64,000 nucleotides of DNA from [Anoxybacillus] calidus (lineage in GTDB: Bacteria; Bacillota; Bacilli; Bacillales; Anoxybacillaceae), in contig NZ_JACDUU010000004.1 of NCBI RefSeq assembly GCF_013760845.1, positions 193,877 through 257,876 on the forward strand, in the 5' to 3' direction. Positions 55,353 to 64,000 of this stretch are shown one piece after another (the stretch's first letter is position 1; each line of letters starts with the position of its first letter). A program made the position numbers and the translations under genes. Under the pieces are notes generated by a model, which had not been told where the DNA came from, searched no databases, and saw only the letters and a program-made list of their open reading frames with translations.

Positions 55353-56495
55353 ATGAGAATCGCTCTTTTTACGGATACGTTTGTTCCGGAGGTCAACGGT
55401 GTCGCACGAACGTTAAAACGCTTTACCGACTTTTTAGACAAGAAACAAATTGAATATAAAGTATTTGCCCCTGAAACTCCAGATAAAGATCTATTCGCCG
55501 CACATATTCATCGCTTCACAAGCTTCCGTTTCTTCTTATATCCCGAATGCCGCATTGCTTTACCAAACATCATGCAAATTAAAGAAGAACTCCAAAAATT
55601 CAAACCACACCTAGTCCATGTAGCAACCCCTTTTAACATGGGGTTATGCGGCTTACATTTTGCTAAAAAACTGCAAATCCCCATTGTCGGTTCGTATCAT
55701 ACAGATTTTGACCAATATTTACATTACTATGATTTGCAATTTCTTTCCAAACTTTTATGGCGCTACATGCACTGGTTTCATCGCCCGCTACAAAAAATTT
55801 TTGTCCCGTCTCAAACAACGTTAGAACAATTAAAGCGCCACGGTTTTACAAACTTGCATATTTGGCCGCGCGGAGTCGATTGTTCGCTCTTTCATCCTCA
55901 TTATAATAAACAAGAAATACGCGAAAAGTATCAAATTCATGAAAAATATCTCTTTGTCTATGTAGGACGAATTGCCGCAGAAAAAGATGTTCATCTTTTA
56001 CCGCAAATAGCTAAACAGCTTCCGGAATCAGTGAAAAACGATGTTCATTGGTTAATAGTTGGGGATGGACCATTGAAGGAAAAACTTCAACAAGATATCC
56101 CAGATAACATGACATTTGTTGGATATTTACATGGCGAAGAATTAGCCAAAACCTATACCGCTGCGGACATCTTTGTTTTTCCTTCAGCTACCGAAACATT
56201 CGGAAACGTCGTGCTCGAGTCATTAGCCAGCGGGACGCCTGTCATTGGTGCTGACAGCGGCGGGGTCAAAAACATTGTCGAACACGGAAAATTCGGCTAT
56301 TTATGCGAGCCTGGAAATGTAGAAAGTTTTGTTCACGCTATTTTGCAATGTTTGTTGAGCAATGCAAAAATAAAACAAATGGGCCTTGATGGACGTGCTT
56401 ACGCCCTAACACAAAATTGGGATTCCATTTTTGAGGAACTGCTTGCTCAATACGAGGAAGTTATACGTCGTTCTCCATATGTTTTATACGCTTAG
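55353..56495 (+). CDS. GT4 family glycosyltransferase, glycolipid-synthase-like
   Basis: 380 residues, GT-B fold. N-terminal RIALFTDTFVPEVNGVARTL (about 2-21) and KPHLVHVATPFNMGL; C-terminal sugar-nucleotide site FVYVGRIAAEKDVHLLP, GDGPLKEKL and FPSATETFGNVVLESLASGT (E-x7-E motif). This pattern fits diacylglycerol or phosphatidylinositol mannosyl/glucosyltransferases of the GT4 group, but the acceptor is not proved. ATG at 55353 follows GGAGGGG at 5 bases. Second glycosyltransferase of lipid type within 5 kb; partnered here with a PAP2 phosphatase. Confidence 0.88.
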   Translation: MRIALFTDTFVPEVNGVARTLKRFTDFLDKKQIEYKVFAPETPDKDLFAAHIHRFTSFRFFLYPECRIALPNIMQIKEELQKFKPHLVHVATPFNMGLCGLHFAKKLQIPIVGSYHTDFDQYLHYYDLQFLSKLLWRYMHWFHRPLQKIFVPSQTTLEQLKRHGFTNLHIWPRGVDCSLFHPHYNKQEIREKYQIHEKYLFVYVGRIAAEKDVHLLPQIAKQLPESVKNDVHWLIVGDGPLKEKLQQDIPDNMTFVGYLHGEELAKTYTAADIFVFPSATETFGNVVLESLASGTPVIGADSGGVKNIVEHGKFGYLCEPGNVESFVHAILQCLLSNAKIKQMGLDGRAYALTQNWDSIFEELLAQYEEVIRRSPYVLYA

Positions 56496-56550
56496 TCATT
56501 TCATACTGCCTCCATTCGTTTTAAATAGCCATTTTTCCATTAAAGCGAAA

Positions 56551-56669
56551 GAGGCTAACCCATAAGTGTCTGACCTCACGCACCATTCACAATAGTCGTA
56601 CTTACCAAGCGTAATGTACGATATATAGGTGATTGTGGGGTCTGACACTTTGCTTTTGGGTCAGCCTCT
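56551..56669. repeat. Dispersed nested palindrome, copy 8
   Basis: Outer arms GAGGCTAACCCATAAGTGTC and GACACTTTGCTTTTGGGTCAGCCTC; inner TGACCTCACGCACC and GATTGTGGGGTC; core CGTAC...GTACG. Located between convergent GT4 and metK genes. Confidence 0.85.
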
Positions 56670-56678
56670 TTCAAAAAC

Positions 56679-57890
56679 TTATTCTTTCGATAAAGCAAGT
56701 GCTTGCTCTTTTAACGCCTCCGCTTTGTCTGTACGTTCCCACGGAAGGTCAATATCTGTGCGGCCGAAGTGACCGTAAGCAGCTGTTTGCTTATAAATCG
56801 GACGACGTAAATCTAGCATTTTAATAATGCCAGCTGGACGAAGGTCAAAGTTGTTACGCACAACTTCAATCAATACATCTTCTGATACTTTTCCTGTTCC
56901 AAATGTGTCAATCGAAATTGAAACTGGTTTTGCCACGCCGATTGCGTACGCTAATTGTACTTCACATTTATCTGCAAGTCCTGCCGCAACGATGTTTTTC
57001 GCCACATAACGTGCCGCATACGCAGCAGAGCGGTCAACTTTTGTAGGGTCTTTACCAGAGAACGCTCCACCACCGTGACGAGCATAACCACCGTAAGTAT
57101 CAACGATAATTTTGCGGCCTGTTAAACCAGCGTCACCTTGTGGACCACCGATAACGAAACGACCTGTTGGGTTGATGAAATATTTTGTGTTTTCATCGAT
57201 TAATTCAGCTGGTACAACTGGTTGAATCACATGTTCTTTAATATTGCGCACAATTTGCTCTTGTGTAATTTCTGGATGATGCTGCGTAGAAACAACAATG
57301 GTATCGATGCGGACTGGCTTGCCGTTTTCATCGTATTCAACTGTTACTTGTGTTTTTCCATCTGGACGTAAATAAGGAAGGATATCCTCTTTACGCACTT
57401 CTGCTAAACGACGAGAAAGTTTATGAGCTAAAGAAATAGGCAGCGGCATAAGTTCTTCTGTTTCATTGCATGCAAAACCGAACATTAAGCCTTGGTCGCC
57501 GGCACCAATCGCTTCGATTTCCTCGTCAGTCATCTGACCTTCGCGAGCTTCAAGCGCTTTGTCAACCCCCATTGCGATATCTGGTGATTGCTCATCAATA
57601 GAAGTTAAAACGGCGCAAGTATCTGCATCAAAACCGTATTTCGCACGAGTATAGCCGATTTCACGAATGGTATCGCGGACGATTTTTGGAATATCCACAT
57701 AAGTAGATGTTGTAATTTCGCCGCTCACTAACACTAAACCTGTTGTTACGCTCGTTTCGCAAGCAACACGGGCATTAGGGTCTTTCGCTAAAATCGCATC
57801 TAAAATTGCATCTGAAATTTGGTCACAAATTTTATCAGGATGACCTTCCGTTACGGATTCAGAAGTAAATAGACGGCGTTTTGTTGACAT
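56679..57890 (-). CDS. metK: S-adenosylmethionine synthetase
   Basis: Makes SAM from methionine and ATP. 403 residues. Motifs: [20 protein letters not shown] (about 8-27), [11 protein letters not shown] (about 126-136), [20 protein letters not shown] (about 267-286), the P-loop-like signature. AGGAGGA precedes the ATG. Controlled by the SAM-I riboswitch and terminator upstream, a feedback loop on its own product. Confidence 0.97.
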   Translation of the reverse strand: MSTKRRLFTSESVTEGHPDKICDQISDAILDAILAKDPNARVACETSVTTGLVLVSGEITTSTYVDIPKIVRDTIREIGYTRAKYGFDADTCAVLTSIDEQSPDIAMGVDKALEAREGQMTDEEIEAIGAGDQGLMFGFACNETEELMPLPISLAHKLSRRLAEVRKEDILPYLRPDGKTQVTVEYDENGKPVRIDTIVVSTQHHPEITQEQIVRNIKEHVIQPVVPAELIDENTKYFINPTGRFVIGGPQGDAGLTGRKIIVDTYGGYARHGGGAFSGKDPTKVDRSAAYAARYVAKNIVAAGLADKCEVQLAYAIGVAKPVSISIDTFGTGKVSEDVLIEVVRNNFDLRPAGIIKMLDLRRPIYKQTAAYGHFGRTDIDLPWERTDKAEALKEQALALSKE

Positions 57891-58013
57891 ACTAATTTCC
57901 TCCTTTTATTCATTTATGCATAAGCGAAGGCGGTTGACAGCCTTTTTATGGTGACACGGTACTCATTCCCTATTATTTGTTAAAACGCTAGCTGTTTAGC
58001 CAAAAATAAGCAT

Positions 58014-58189
58014 ATAAAAAACCTTTCCTTCAACTTCGAGGAAAGGTAATTGCTTTCATTTCGCGCCTTTCACTCTTATCGTTCAAGGACGTTGCCTTGC
58101 CACAGGTTAGCACCATTTCACATATATAATTCTGTGACGGTTGCTGGGTTTCATCGGGCCTGTCCCTCCACCAACTCGGGATAAGAGTA
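58014..58189 (-). promoter_or_regulatory. SAM-I (S-box) riboswitch with intrinsic terminator
   Basis: Minus-strand aptamer 58189-58071: the P1 strand ACTCTTATC, then GAGGGACAGGCCCGATGAAA, CAGCAACC, GTGCTAA and the closing GATAAGAGT, all standard S-box blocks. It is followed by the terminator ACCTTTCCTC...GAGGAAAGGT with U-run at 58047-58014. With SAM bound the terminator forms and metK is off. The rest of the 576-base metK-pckA gap contains the pckA promoter. Confidence 0.95.
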
Positions 58190-58418
58190 TCCGTTCAATA
58201 CGATATCATAACGTAATCATATAAAGAAAGTCAACAAATTTAGACAAATTTTTAATAAAGATTTTTCTTCCTCAAGAGTAAAATAAAGAAGAAAATGGCA
58301 CCATCACTCATGTTTTAATAATTATATAGGATAGACCTTTTTATCTGACTGAAATCAGAAAATAAACGTAAAATAAAAAATAAAAATCAGCATAAATAGT
58401 ATGGACTAATAAAATAAA

Positions 58419-58429
58419 TGTGTTATACT
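58419..58429 (+). promoter_or_regulatory. pckA -10 element overlapping a CcpN-like site
   Basis: TGTGTTATACT matches the CcpN operator pattern TRTGHYATAYW at all 11 positions and contains an extended -10 (TG-T-TATACT; 58424-58429). CcpN represses pckA and gapB during glycolytic growth in B. subtilis. Inverted AAATAGTAT/ATACTATTT arms span 58394-58433. A good -35 is not seen. Confidence 0.6.
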
Positions 58430-58466
58430 ATTTTTAGAATAAATCTCAAAAAGGTAGGTTTTGTAA

Positions 58467-60053
58467 ATGAACACTGTTGATGTGACAAATAAATTAGTTG
58501 TATTGTTGCAACAGCCTAACACACGTCATAACTTATCCGTACCACAATTAGTAGAAAAAGCACTTGAACGCAAAGAAGGAATTCTTACTTCTACTGGTGC
58601 ACTTCGCGCGACAACTGGGAAATATACCGGAAGATCTCCTAAAGACAAATTCATTGTGGAAGAAGCTTCCGTCAAAGATAAAATCGATTGGGGCACAGTA
58701 AATCAGCCGATTTCTGAAGAAGTATTCGACAAGCTTTATAATAAAGTAATTGATTATTTAATGAGTAAAGATGAAGTTTTTGTATTCAAAGGTTTCGCAG
58801 GGGCAGACGAAAAATATCGCATGCCAATTCAAGTGATAAACGAATTTGCATGGCATAACTTGTTTGCGTATCAGTTGTTTATTCGTCCAACAGCAGAAGA
58901 GTTACAAACACACGAAGCAGAATTTACCGTCATTTCCGCTCCAAACTTTAAAGCTGATCCTGCTGTAGATGGTACAAAATCAGAAACATTCATTATTATT
59001 TCTTTTGAACGCCGTACGGTATTAATCGGTGGAACAGAATATGCCGGAGAAATGAAAAAATCCATCTTCTCTGTTATGAACTATATACTTCCAGAACAAG
59101 GTATTTTGCCAATGCACTGTTCCGCAAACGTTGGACAAGAGGGCGATGTTGCTTTATTCTTCGGTCTTTCAGGAACAGGAAAAACAACACTGTCTGCAGA
59201 TCCAAACCGCCGCTTGATTGGTGACGATGAACATGGCTGGTCCAATTCAGGTGTGTTCAACATCGAAGGCGGTTGCTATGCAAAATGCATTAATCTTTCC
59301 CGCGAGAAAGAACCGCAAATTTTCAATGCGATTCGCTTCGGTTCCGTGTTAGAAAACGTTATTGTCGACGAGCAAACGAGAGTAGCTGACTATGACGATG
59401 CGACATTAACAGAAAATACTCGTGCAGCATATCCAATTCAAGCGATGGATAACATTGTCGATCCTAGTATTGCCGGTCATCCAAGCACAATTATTTTCCT
59501 TACAGCTGACGCGTTCGGCGTATTGCCACCAATCAGCAAATTGACAAAAGAACAAGCAATGTATCATTTCTTAAGTGGTTACACAAGTAAACTAGCGGGA
59601 ACAGAGCGCGGCATTACTTCACCGCAGGCAACGTTCTCTACATGCTTCGGCTCACCGTTCTTGCCGCTTCCGGCTACCCGCTATGCAGAAATGCTCGGTA
59701 AAAAAATCGACGAGCATAATGTGCAAGTATTTTTAGTAAACACTGGTTGGACTGGTGGAGAATACGGTGTTGGCAGCCGCATAAAATTACAATATACACG
59801 CGCCATGGTACAGGCAGCTGTTGAAGGCGAATTAAATAATGTTGAAACCGTAAAAGACCCTATTTTCGGCCTTGAAATTCCATTACATGTTCCTGGAGTA
59901 CCTGATGAAGTGTTACAGCCGAAAAATACATGGGCAGATAAAGATGCATATGAAGCGAAAGCAAAAGAACTTGCTGCAAAATTCCGTGAAAACTTCAAAA
60001 AATTCGCTAATGTTGCTCCTGAAATCGAAAAATTAGGCGGACCAATTGCATAA
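58467..60053 (+). CDS. pckA: Phosphoenolpyruvate carboxykinase (ATP)
   Basis: Converts oxaloacetate and ATP to PEP, CO2 and ADP; entry step of gluconeogenesis. 528 residues. Substrate motif [19 protein letters not shown] (about 48-66), kinase P-loop [14 protein letters not shown] (about 232-245), metal-binding [20 protein letters not shown] (about 250-269), and [18 protein letters not shown] lies about 9 bases before the ATG. Divergent from metK. Fits with acsA/acuABC in the same window for growth on acetate. Confidence 0.97.
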   Translation: MNTVDVTNKLVVLLQQPNTRHNLSVPQLVEKALERKEGILTSTGALRATTGKYTGRSPKDKFIVEEASVKDKIDWGTVNQPISEEVFDKLYNKVIDYLMSKDEVFVFKGFAGADEKYRMPIQVINEFAWHNLFAYQLFIRPTAEELQTHEAEFTVISAPNFKADPAVDGTKSETFIIISFERRTVLIGGTEYAGEMKKSIFSVMNYILPEQGILPMHCSANVGQEGDVALFFGLSGTGKTTLSADPNRRLIGDDEHGWSNSGVFNIEGGCYAKCINLSREKEPQIFNAIRFGSVLENVIVDEQTRVADYDDATLTENTRAAYPIQAMDNIVDPSIAGHPSTIIFLTADAFGVLPPISKLTKEQAMYHFLSGYTSKLAGTERGITSPQATFSTCFGSPFLPLPATRYAEMLGKKIDEHNVQVFLVNTGWTGGEYGVGSRIKLQYTRAMVQAAVEGELNNVETVKDPIFGLEIPLHVPGVPDEVLQPKNTWADKDAYEAKAKELAAKFRENFKKFANVAPEIEKLGGPIA

Positions 60054-60240
60054 GAAAAGCGGAGGCGATCGCTTAACGCCGAAGGAAAATGTTCTTCCGA
60101 CGAGAAATGCTTGCATTTCGACGGAGGAAGAACATTTTCCAGAAGCTGCGCCTGCGATTACTCGGCGCATGTCCGCGAAGATGCTGATTCAAGCAGTTGA
60201 CACGTTGCGAGCCGAGCTAGACAAGAAAAGTGGAAGCAGC
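60053..60240. repeat. Palindromic element bounded by direct repeats
   Basis: Starts with AAGAAAAGCGGAGGCGATCG and ends with AAGAAAAGTGGAAGCAGCC (about 60222), a direct pair. Inside, GGAAAATGTTCTTCC...GGAAGAACATTTTCC and CGAGAAATGC/GCATTTCG form a long hairpin (about 60088-60142). The first block also opens the composite element at 8322, so this is a second dispersed family, distinct from the GCTGACC one. Confidence 0.7.
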
Positions 60241-60254
60241 CATGTAAATTTAAC

Positions 60255-60297
60255 AAAAAAGCAGTTCCGTTCTCCATCATTGGAACTGCTTTTTTGT
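60255..60297. terminator. Terminator between pckA and ytmB
   Basis: AAAAAAGCAGTTCC...GGAACTGCTTTTTT, symmetrical and suited to both convergent genes. Confidence 0.85.
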
Positions 60298-60326
60298 TTA
60301 TTAGAATTCCGTCCATTGCTTTCTTA

Positions 60327-60569
60327 TCAATTGATTGAATTTAAAGAGATCAACTCATACGTAATGACAGTTTTATTATTTTGTAATTCGATTTTTCGTA
60401 CTACTGCCTGACCGCTCGATTCACTTTGAAGCGTTCTTCTTACTTCAATCGGAATATTCATTGGATAAATACGGTACCCTTCCTTTTCAAGAATGAACGT
60501 ATTCCCCTCCACTCTCTGTTCTTTCCCTTTTGTGACGATTAAGGTGTTAAATTCCAACGGCATTCCCAT
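60327..60569 (-). CDS. ytmB: YtmB, DUF2584 family protein
   Basis: 80-residue protein of unknown function: MPLEFNTLIVTKGKEQRVEG then YRIYPMNIPIEVRRTL and KTVITYELISLNS. Predominantly beta strand, no membrane segment. ATG at 60569 with AGGAGGAG upstream; the frame continues upstream without a ribosome site. It directly follows ytmA on the same strand (52 bases), the B. subtilis order. Confidence 0.88.
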   Translation of the reverse strand: MGMPLEFNTLIVTKGKEQRVEGNTFILEKEGYRIYPMNIPIEVRRTLQSESSGQAVVRKIELQNNKTVITYELISLNSIN

Positions 60570-60621
60570 AAAACTCCTCCTCTCTTTCGCTCTTTTTTCT
60601 TTATACATACTATCACGAGTT

Positions 60622-61401
60622 TCACTTACTTTTCATCCATTCTGTAAGCCTTTTCACTGTTTCACGGTTTTCTTTTGGTGGAAAATAATGAGTGAATTTA
60701 GGAAAATACCAAGCTGTAACATGTTTATTTAACTCTTTCAAACGCTTTTCTAAACGATATGCATGTTCCACCGACACGTTTCGGTCTTTCTCTCCATGAA
60801 TAATTAACACGGGCGCTTGAATTCGTTCTGCTTCGTATAGCGGTGTTCGCCATTTATATCTTTCTGGATATTTAGAAGGAGTCCCACCAATCACTCGTTT
60901 CATCATTCTTCGCAAATCCAACCGTTCCCAATACGTTAACTCCATATCCGACACGCCGCCCCAGACAACGACAGAACGCACTTTTGGTTCAAGAATCGCT
61001 GTATGCAGCGCCATTGCTCCACCTCGCGAAAAACCAAACACATGAATTCGATCTTTATTTACTTTCTCATGATGTTCCAAGATTTTAAAACTTGCCAATG
61101 CATCATAACGGTCTTCTCCAGCAAAATCCTCGTTTCCTTCCCCACCTTGATTGCCACGGTAAAAAGGCGCCATCACAACAAAACCTTCCGCTGCAAATTG
61201 CGTAATTCGCGCTAGACGCACTTGCCCGACATTTTTAATACCGCCGCGCAAATAAAGAAACCCATCGTACATACCGAATGCTTTCGGCTCGGCCAAAAAC
61301 CCTTTAATTTTTAATCCTTGGCACATATATGTAACAAGATATACGTCAATATGCGGATTAGGCGAAGGAAACCGTTGCTTTTCTACAATCGTTCCATCCA
61401 T
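60622..61401 (-). CDS. ytmA: S9-type alpha/beta hydrolase YtmA
   Basis: 259-residue prolyl-oligopeptidase-like esterase or peptidase. Nucleophile GFSRGG (in VFGFSRGGAMALHTAI, about 122-137), acid VLIIHGEKDRNVSVEHAY (about 201-218), catalytic His in PKFTHYFPP. Also visible: FYRGNQGGEGNEDFAGEDRY, typical of YtmA. ATG at 61401 with GGAGAGG upstream is selected over ATGs 15 codons earlier. First gene of ytmA-ytmB, divergent from ytlA. Confidence 0.9.
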   Translation of the reverse strand: MDGTIVEKQRFPSPNPHIDVYLVTYMCQGLKIKGFLAEPKAFGMYDGFLYLRGGIKNVGQVRLARITQFAAEGFVVMAPFYRGNQGGEGNEDFAGEDRYDALASFKILEHHEKVNKDRIHVFGFSRGGAMALHTAILEPKVRSVVVWGGVSDMELTYWERLDLRRMMKRVIGGTPSKYPERYKWRTPLYEAERIQAPVLIIHGEKDRNVSVEHAYRLEKRLKELNKHVTAWYFPKFTHYFPPKENRETVKRLTEWMKSK

Positions 61402-61491
61402 TTTTCCTCTCCTTCCTAGGCATTCACACATTTTCTCTTCATGCATACGATATGGTAGACTTTGTTTTTTATAGGAGGTAGGTATATCGCT

Positions 61492-62493
61492 ATGAAAAAA
61501 TCGTTAAAGTTTTTCATAACCTTTGTTCTCGTTGCTCTCTTCATTATTCCAATCACTGCATGTAGTCAAAAAGAAACGCTCAAAACATTGCGCGTTGCCG
61601 AAGTAACTCATTCGATTTTTTACGCCCCTCAATATGTTGCCCTATCTGAAGGTTTTTTTGAAGAGGAAGGATTAAAAATTGATTTAAAAACAACCTGGGG
61701 CGGCGACAAAACGATGACTGCCCTGTTATCAGGCGGAGCGGATATCGCTTTAGTCGGTTCAGAAACCTCGATTTATGTTTATAGCCAAGGGACGAGTGAT
61801 CCTGTCATTAACTTCGCCCAGTTAACACAAACAGACGGCACCTTTTTAATATCCCGGAACAAAGTCGACAACTTTTCTTGGGAACAGCTAAAAGGAAGCA
61901 CTTTTTTAGGCCAGCGAAAAGGCGGCATGCCACAAATGGTTGGCGAATTCGTCTTAAAAAAGCACGGAATTGACCCGCATAAAGATTTAAATGTAATTCA
62001 AAATATTGACTTTGCTAATATCGCTAATGCATTTGCGAGCGGAACAGGGGATTACGTGCAATTGTTTGAACCAACAGCAAGCATTTTCGAACAAGAAGGA
62101 AAAGGCTATATTGTCGCTTCTTTTGGCACAGAATCAGGTCGTGTTCCATATACAACATTTATGGCAAAACAAAGCTTTATAAAGGAAAACGCTGAAGACG
62201 TCGAAAAATTTACACGTGCGCTTTATAAAGCCCAAAAATGGGTGGAAACTCACAGTTCATCCGAAATCGCCAAGTCGATTCAGCCTTACTTCGAAGACAC
62301 AGATATTCAATTGATTGAGAAAGTTGTAGAGCGCTATAAAAATCAAGACTCCTATGCGACAGATCCGATTCTCGATGAAGAAGAATGGATCCATTTGCAA
62401 GATATTATGGATGAAGCTGGAGAGTTACCAAAGCGTATCGAGCATAAAACACTTGTCAATACATCGTTCGCTAAAAAAGCAATTGATGATTAA
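61492..62493 (+). CDS. ytlA: ABC transporter substrate-binding lipoprotein YtlA (NMT1/ThiY-like)
   Basis: 333-residue lipoprotein: signal peptide FFITFVLVALFIIPITACSQ with lipobox ITAC (Cys about 23). The mature part has the NMT1/THI5-like pattern: ITHS-type start EVTHSIFYAPQYVALSEGFF, GGDKTMTALLSGGADIALVG, and KGGMPQMVGEFVL. Family members bind thiamine-pyrimidine precursors, nitrate/sulfonate or aromatic compounds; the ligand here is not fixed by sequence. AGGAGGT lies 11 bases before the ATG. First gene of ytlA-ytlC-ytlD. Confidence 0.9.
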   Translation: MKKSLKFFITFVLVALFIIPITACSQKETLKTLRVAEVTHSIFYAPQYVALSEGFFEEEGLKIDLKTTWGGDKTMTALLSGGADIALVGSETSIYVYSQGTSDPVINFAQLTQTDGTFLISRNKVDNFSWEQLKGSTFLGQRKGGMPQMVGEFVLKKHGIDPHKDLNVIQNIDFANIANAFASGTGDYVQLFEPTASIFEQEGKGYIVASFGTESGRVPYTTFMAKQSFIKENAEDVEKFTRALYKAQKWVETHSSSEIAKSIQPYFEDTDIQLIEKVVERYKNQDSYATDPILDEEEWIHLQDIMDEAGELPKRIEHKTLVNTSFAKKAIDD

Positions 62494-62509
62494 TGTAGGT
62501 GAAAATAAA

Positions 62510-63283
62510 ATGAAATTCTTAGTCATTGATCACGTTTCTCACACGTATTTTACGAGACAGTCCGCAGTAACTGCTTTAGAAGATGTATCTTTAGCGATTG
62601 AGGAAGGAGAATTCGTTTCTTTTCTCGGTCCAAGCGGCTGCGGTAAAACAACGCTGCTTTCAATCATTGCCGCTTTAATTAAACCAACAGAGGGAACCAT
62701 TCTTTTAGAAGGAAACAAAATTGATTCAATGAACCCCTCTGTCGGTTATATGCTTCAGCAAGATTATCTCTTTCCTTGGAAAACGATTGAAGAAAACATT
62801 TTCCTCGGGTTAAAAATTATAGGAATCGATACCAATGAAGCAAAGCAAAAAGCACTGAACTTGCTTTCTGAGATCGGACTAAAAGGCGTTGAAAAACATT
62901 ATCCTCACCAATTGTCAGGCGGAATGCGACAACGAGCTGCTTTAGTCCGAACACTTGCGGTAAATCCGAAAATTCTCCTGCTTGACGAACCATTTTCTGC
63001 CCTTGATTATCAAACAAAGTTAAAGCTGGAAGAACTCGTTTGGAAAACCTTAAAAGATTACAATAAAACCGCGCTGCTTGTGACACATGATATTGGCGAA
63101 GCAATTGTAATGAGCGATCGGATTTTTTTATTCGATGCTAGACCAGGAAGGATTGTACACACATTTATCATCCCTGAAGAACTTCGCTCACTTTCACCTT
63201 TTGCCGCCCGACAGCACCCTAGATTTTCAGAGTTGTTTCAATCTATCTGGAAGGAGCTTGATCAACTTGAAAAGAACCGATAG
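62510..63283 (+). CDS. ytlC: ABC transporter ATP-binding protein YtlC
   Basis: 257-residue ATPase of the nitrate/sulfonate/taurine importer group. Walker [12 protein letters not shown] (about 41-51), Q-loop [10 protein letters not shown] (about 82-91), signature [13 protein letters not shown] (about 137-149), Walker [13 protein letters not shown] (about 157-168), H-loop [13 protein letters not shown] at 62510 with TAGGTGA upstream; a longer frame that overlaps ytlA is not used. Its end overlaps the ytlD start. Confidence 0.93.
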   Translation: MKFLVIDHVSHTYFTRQSAVTALEDVSLAIEEGEFVSFLGPSGCGKTTLLSIIAALIKPTEGTILLEGNKIDSMNPSVGYMLQQDYLFPWKTIEENIFLGLKIIGIDTNEAKQKALNLLSEIGLKGVEKHYPHQLSGGMRQRAALVRTLAVNPKILLLDEPFSALDYQTKLKLEELVWKTLKDYNKTALLVTHDIGEAIVMSDRIFLFDARPGRIVHTFIIPEELRSLSPFAARQHPRFSELFQSIWKELDQLEKNR

Positions 63284-64000
63284 TGACATCCAACTCCTTC
63301 ATGAACAATATTTAGCTTCTTTACAAAAAGAAAAGCGTTTTGTTCGCTTTTTCCAATTGCTTATTTTTCTTATTTTTTTCCTTGTATGGGAAGTCGCAAG
63401 TAAACAACAATGGATTGACCCTCTCCTATTTAGCTCTCCTTCAAACATATGGGAGCTACTTACCGAAAAACTTGCAGATGGCTCTCTTCTCTCCCATGTC
63501 GGTGTGACCTTGTTTGAAACATTGCTCGGTTTTGTTCTCGGTACATTGTTAGGTACTCTTTTAGCAGCTGCTCTTTGGTGGTTTCCGCGCTTGTCAAAAG
63601 TTGCTGATCCCTACTTAGTCGTGTTAAATGCGATGCCAAAAGTGGCACTTGGTCCCATTTTAATTGTCGCTCTCGGTCCGGGATTTACTTCCATCATCGC
63701 TATGGGAGCAATTATTTCAATCATTATTACAACCATCGTTGTTTACACTTCGTTTAAAGAGGTTGATGCAAACTATGTTAAAGTATTAAAAACATTTGGT
63801 GCCAACCGTTGGCAATGTTTTATTGGAGCTATTTTACCCGCCTCATTTCCAACCATTATTTCGACTCTAAAAGTAAATGTCGGCTTATCATGGGTTGGAG
63901 TTATTGTCGGTGAATTTCTTGTTTCCAAACAAGGTTTAGGATATATGATTATTTACGGATTCCAAGTATTCAACTTTACGCTTGTGCTTTTAAGTTTGCT
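63267..64000 (+). CDS. ytlD: ABC transporter permease YtlD, 3'-truncated by window
   Basis: Membrane subunit of the same importer; the frame is open to the last base, with 244 codons visible. Hydrophobic helices start at [18 protein letters not shown] (about 29-46), and the EAA-type cytoplasmic loop that docks to YtlC is visible as [20 protein letters not shown] (about 172-191). Start is probably TTG at 63267 with AAGGAG 10 bases upstream, overlapping ytlC by 17 bases. The remaining C-terminus lies outside the window. Confidence 0.9.
   Translation, partial: MKRTDSDIQLLHEQYLASLQKEKRFVRFFQLLIFLIFFLVWEVASKQQWIDPLLFSSPSNIWELLTEKLADGSLLSHVGVTLFETLLGFVLGTLLGTLLAAALWWFPRLSKVADPYLVVLNAMPKVALGPILIVALGPGFTSIIAMGAIISIIITTIVVYTSFKEVDANYVKVLKTFGANRWQCFIGAILPASFPTIISTLKVNVGLSWVGVIVGEFLVSKQGLGYMIIYGFQVFNFTLVLLSL

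Noticed and set aside
60046-60411. 121-codon plus-strand frame after pckA
   Set aside because: It covers the palindromic element, the terminator and the antisense of ytmB; no ribosome site.

Overview
The window is chromosomal DNA of a Bacillaceae member, most like an Anoxybacillus/Parageobacillus-type thermophile. This rests on gene order and protein family content: almost the whole window follows the acsA-to-ytlD stretch of the Bacillus subtilis chromosome (acsA, acuABC, ccpA, aroA, ytxGHJ, murC, ytpPQR, ytoP, ytnP, trmB, ytmP, pullulanase, pepV, ytgP, ytfP, leuS, ytqAB, ytpAB, ytoA, metK, pckA, ytmAB, ytlACD), with sporulation-linked small genes (cse60, a DUF1657 gene). The species call is inference. 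No rRNA, tRNA, CRISPR array, transposase, prophage or recognisable defence system was seen.

Layout. 0-7 kb: a 5'-truncated class A penicillin-binding protein, then acsA facing away from acuABC (acetate activation and its acetylation control). 7-14.5 kb: ccpA, aroA(G), a decayed stretch, the ytxGHJ stress operon with a sigma-H-like promoter, an M29 aminopeptidase and murC. 14.6-25 kb: a nicotinate phosphoribosyltransferase, sftA, ytpRQP, an ITPase-like protein, ytoP, ytzB, ytnP, trmB, ytzH, ytmP. 25-38 kb: pullulanase, a NERD-like protein, thpR, an MFS carrier, pepV, ytzE, rsuA-type synthase, a Pro/Gly/Tyr repeat protein, ytgP, ytfP, cse60 with a DinB protein, and ytwF. 38-45 kb: leuS with a T-box, yttB with an ArsR regulator, two small genes, ytqA-ytqB (tRNA wobble-uridine modification). 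45.3-51.1 kb: a block not found at this place in B. subtilis, with a Zn-dehydrogenase plus class II aldolase-like operon, a PlsC acyltransferase, a lipid kinase and an MGDG-synthase-type glycosyltransferase. 51.6-56.5 kb: DUF1657 protein, ytpB (C35 terpene synthase), ytpA (lysophospholipase), ytoA, then a PAP2 phosphatase with a GT4 glycosyltransferase. 56.7-64 kb: metK behind a SAM-I riboswitch, pckA with a CcpN-like box, ytmBA, and the ytlACD ABC importer cut by the window end.

The most unusual features are (1) a dispersed family of about 110-bp nested palindromes, roughly ten copies, placed at gene ends, in two terminal-sequence flavours, one of which supplies the C-terminus and stop codon of a gene; and (2) the 45-51 kb lipid-type block with a class II aldolase-like protein that carries an unrecognised N-terminal domain and a shortened active-site region. 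Central carbon control is visible in cis: a cre-like site before acuABC, the ccpA gene itself, and a CcpN-type site over the pckA -10 element.
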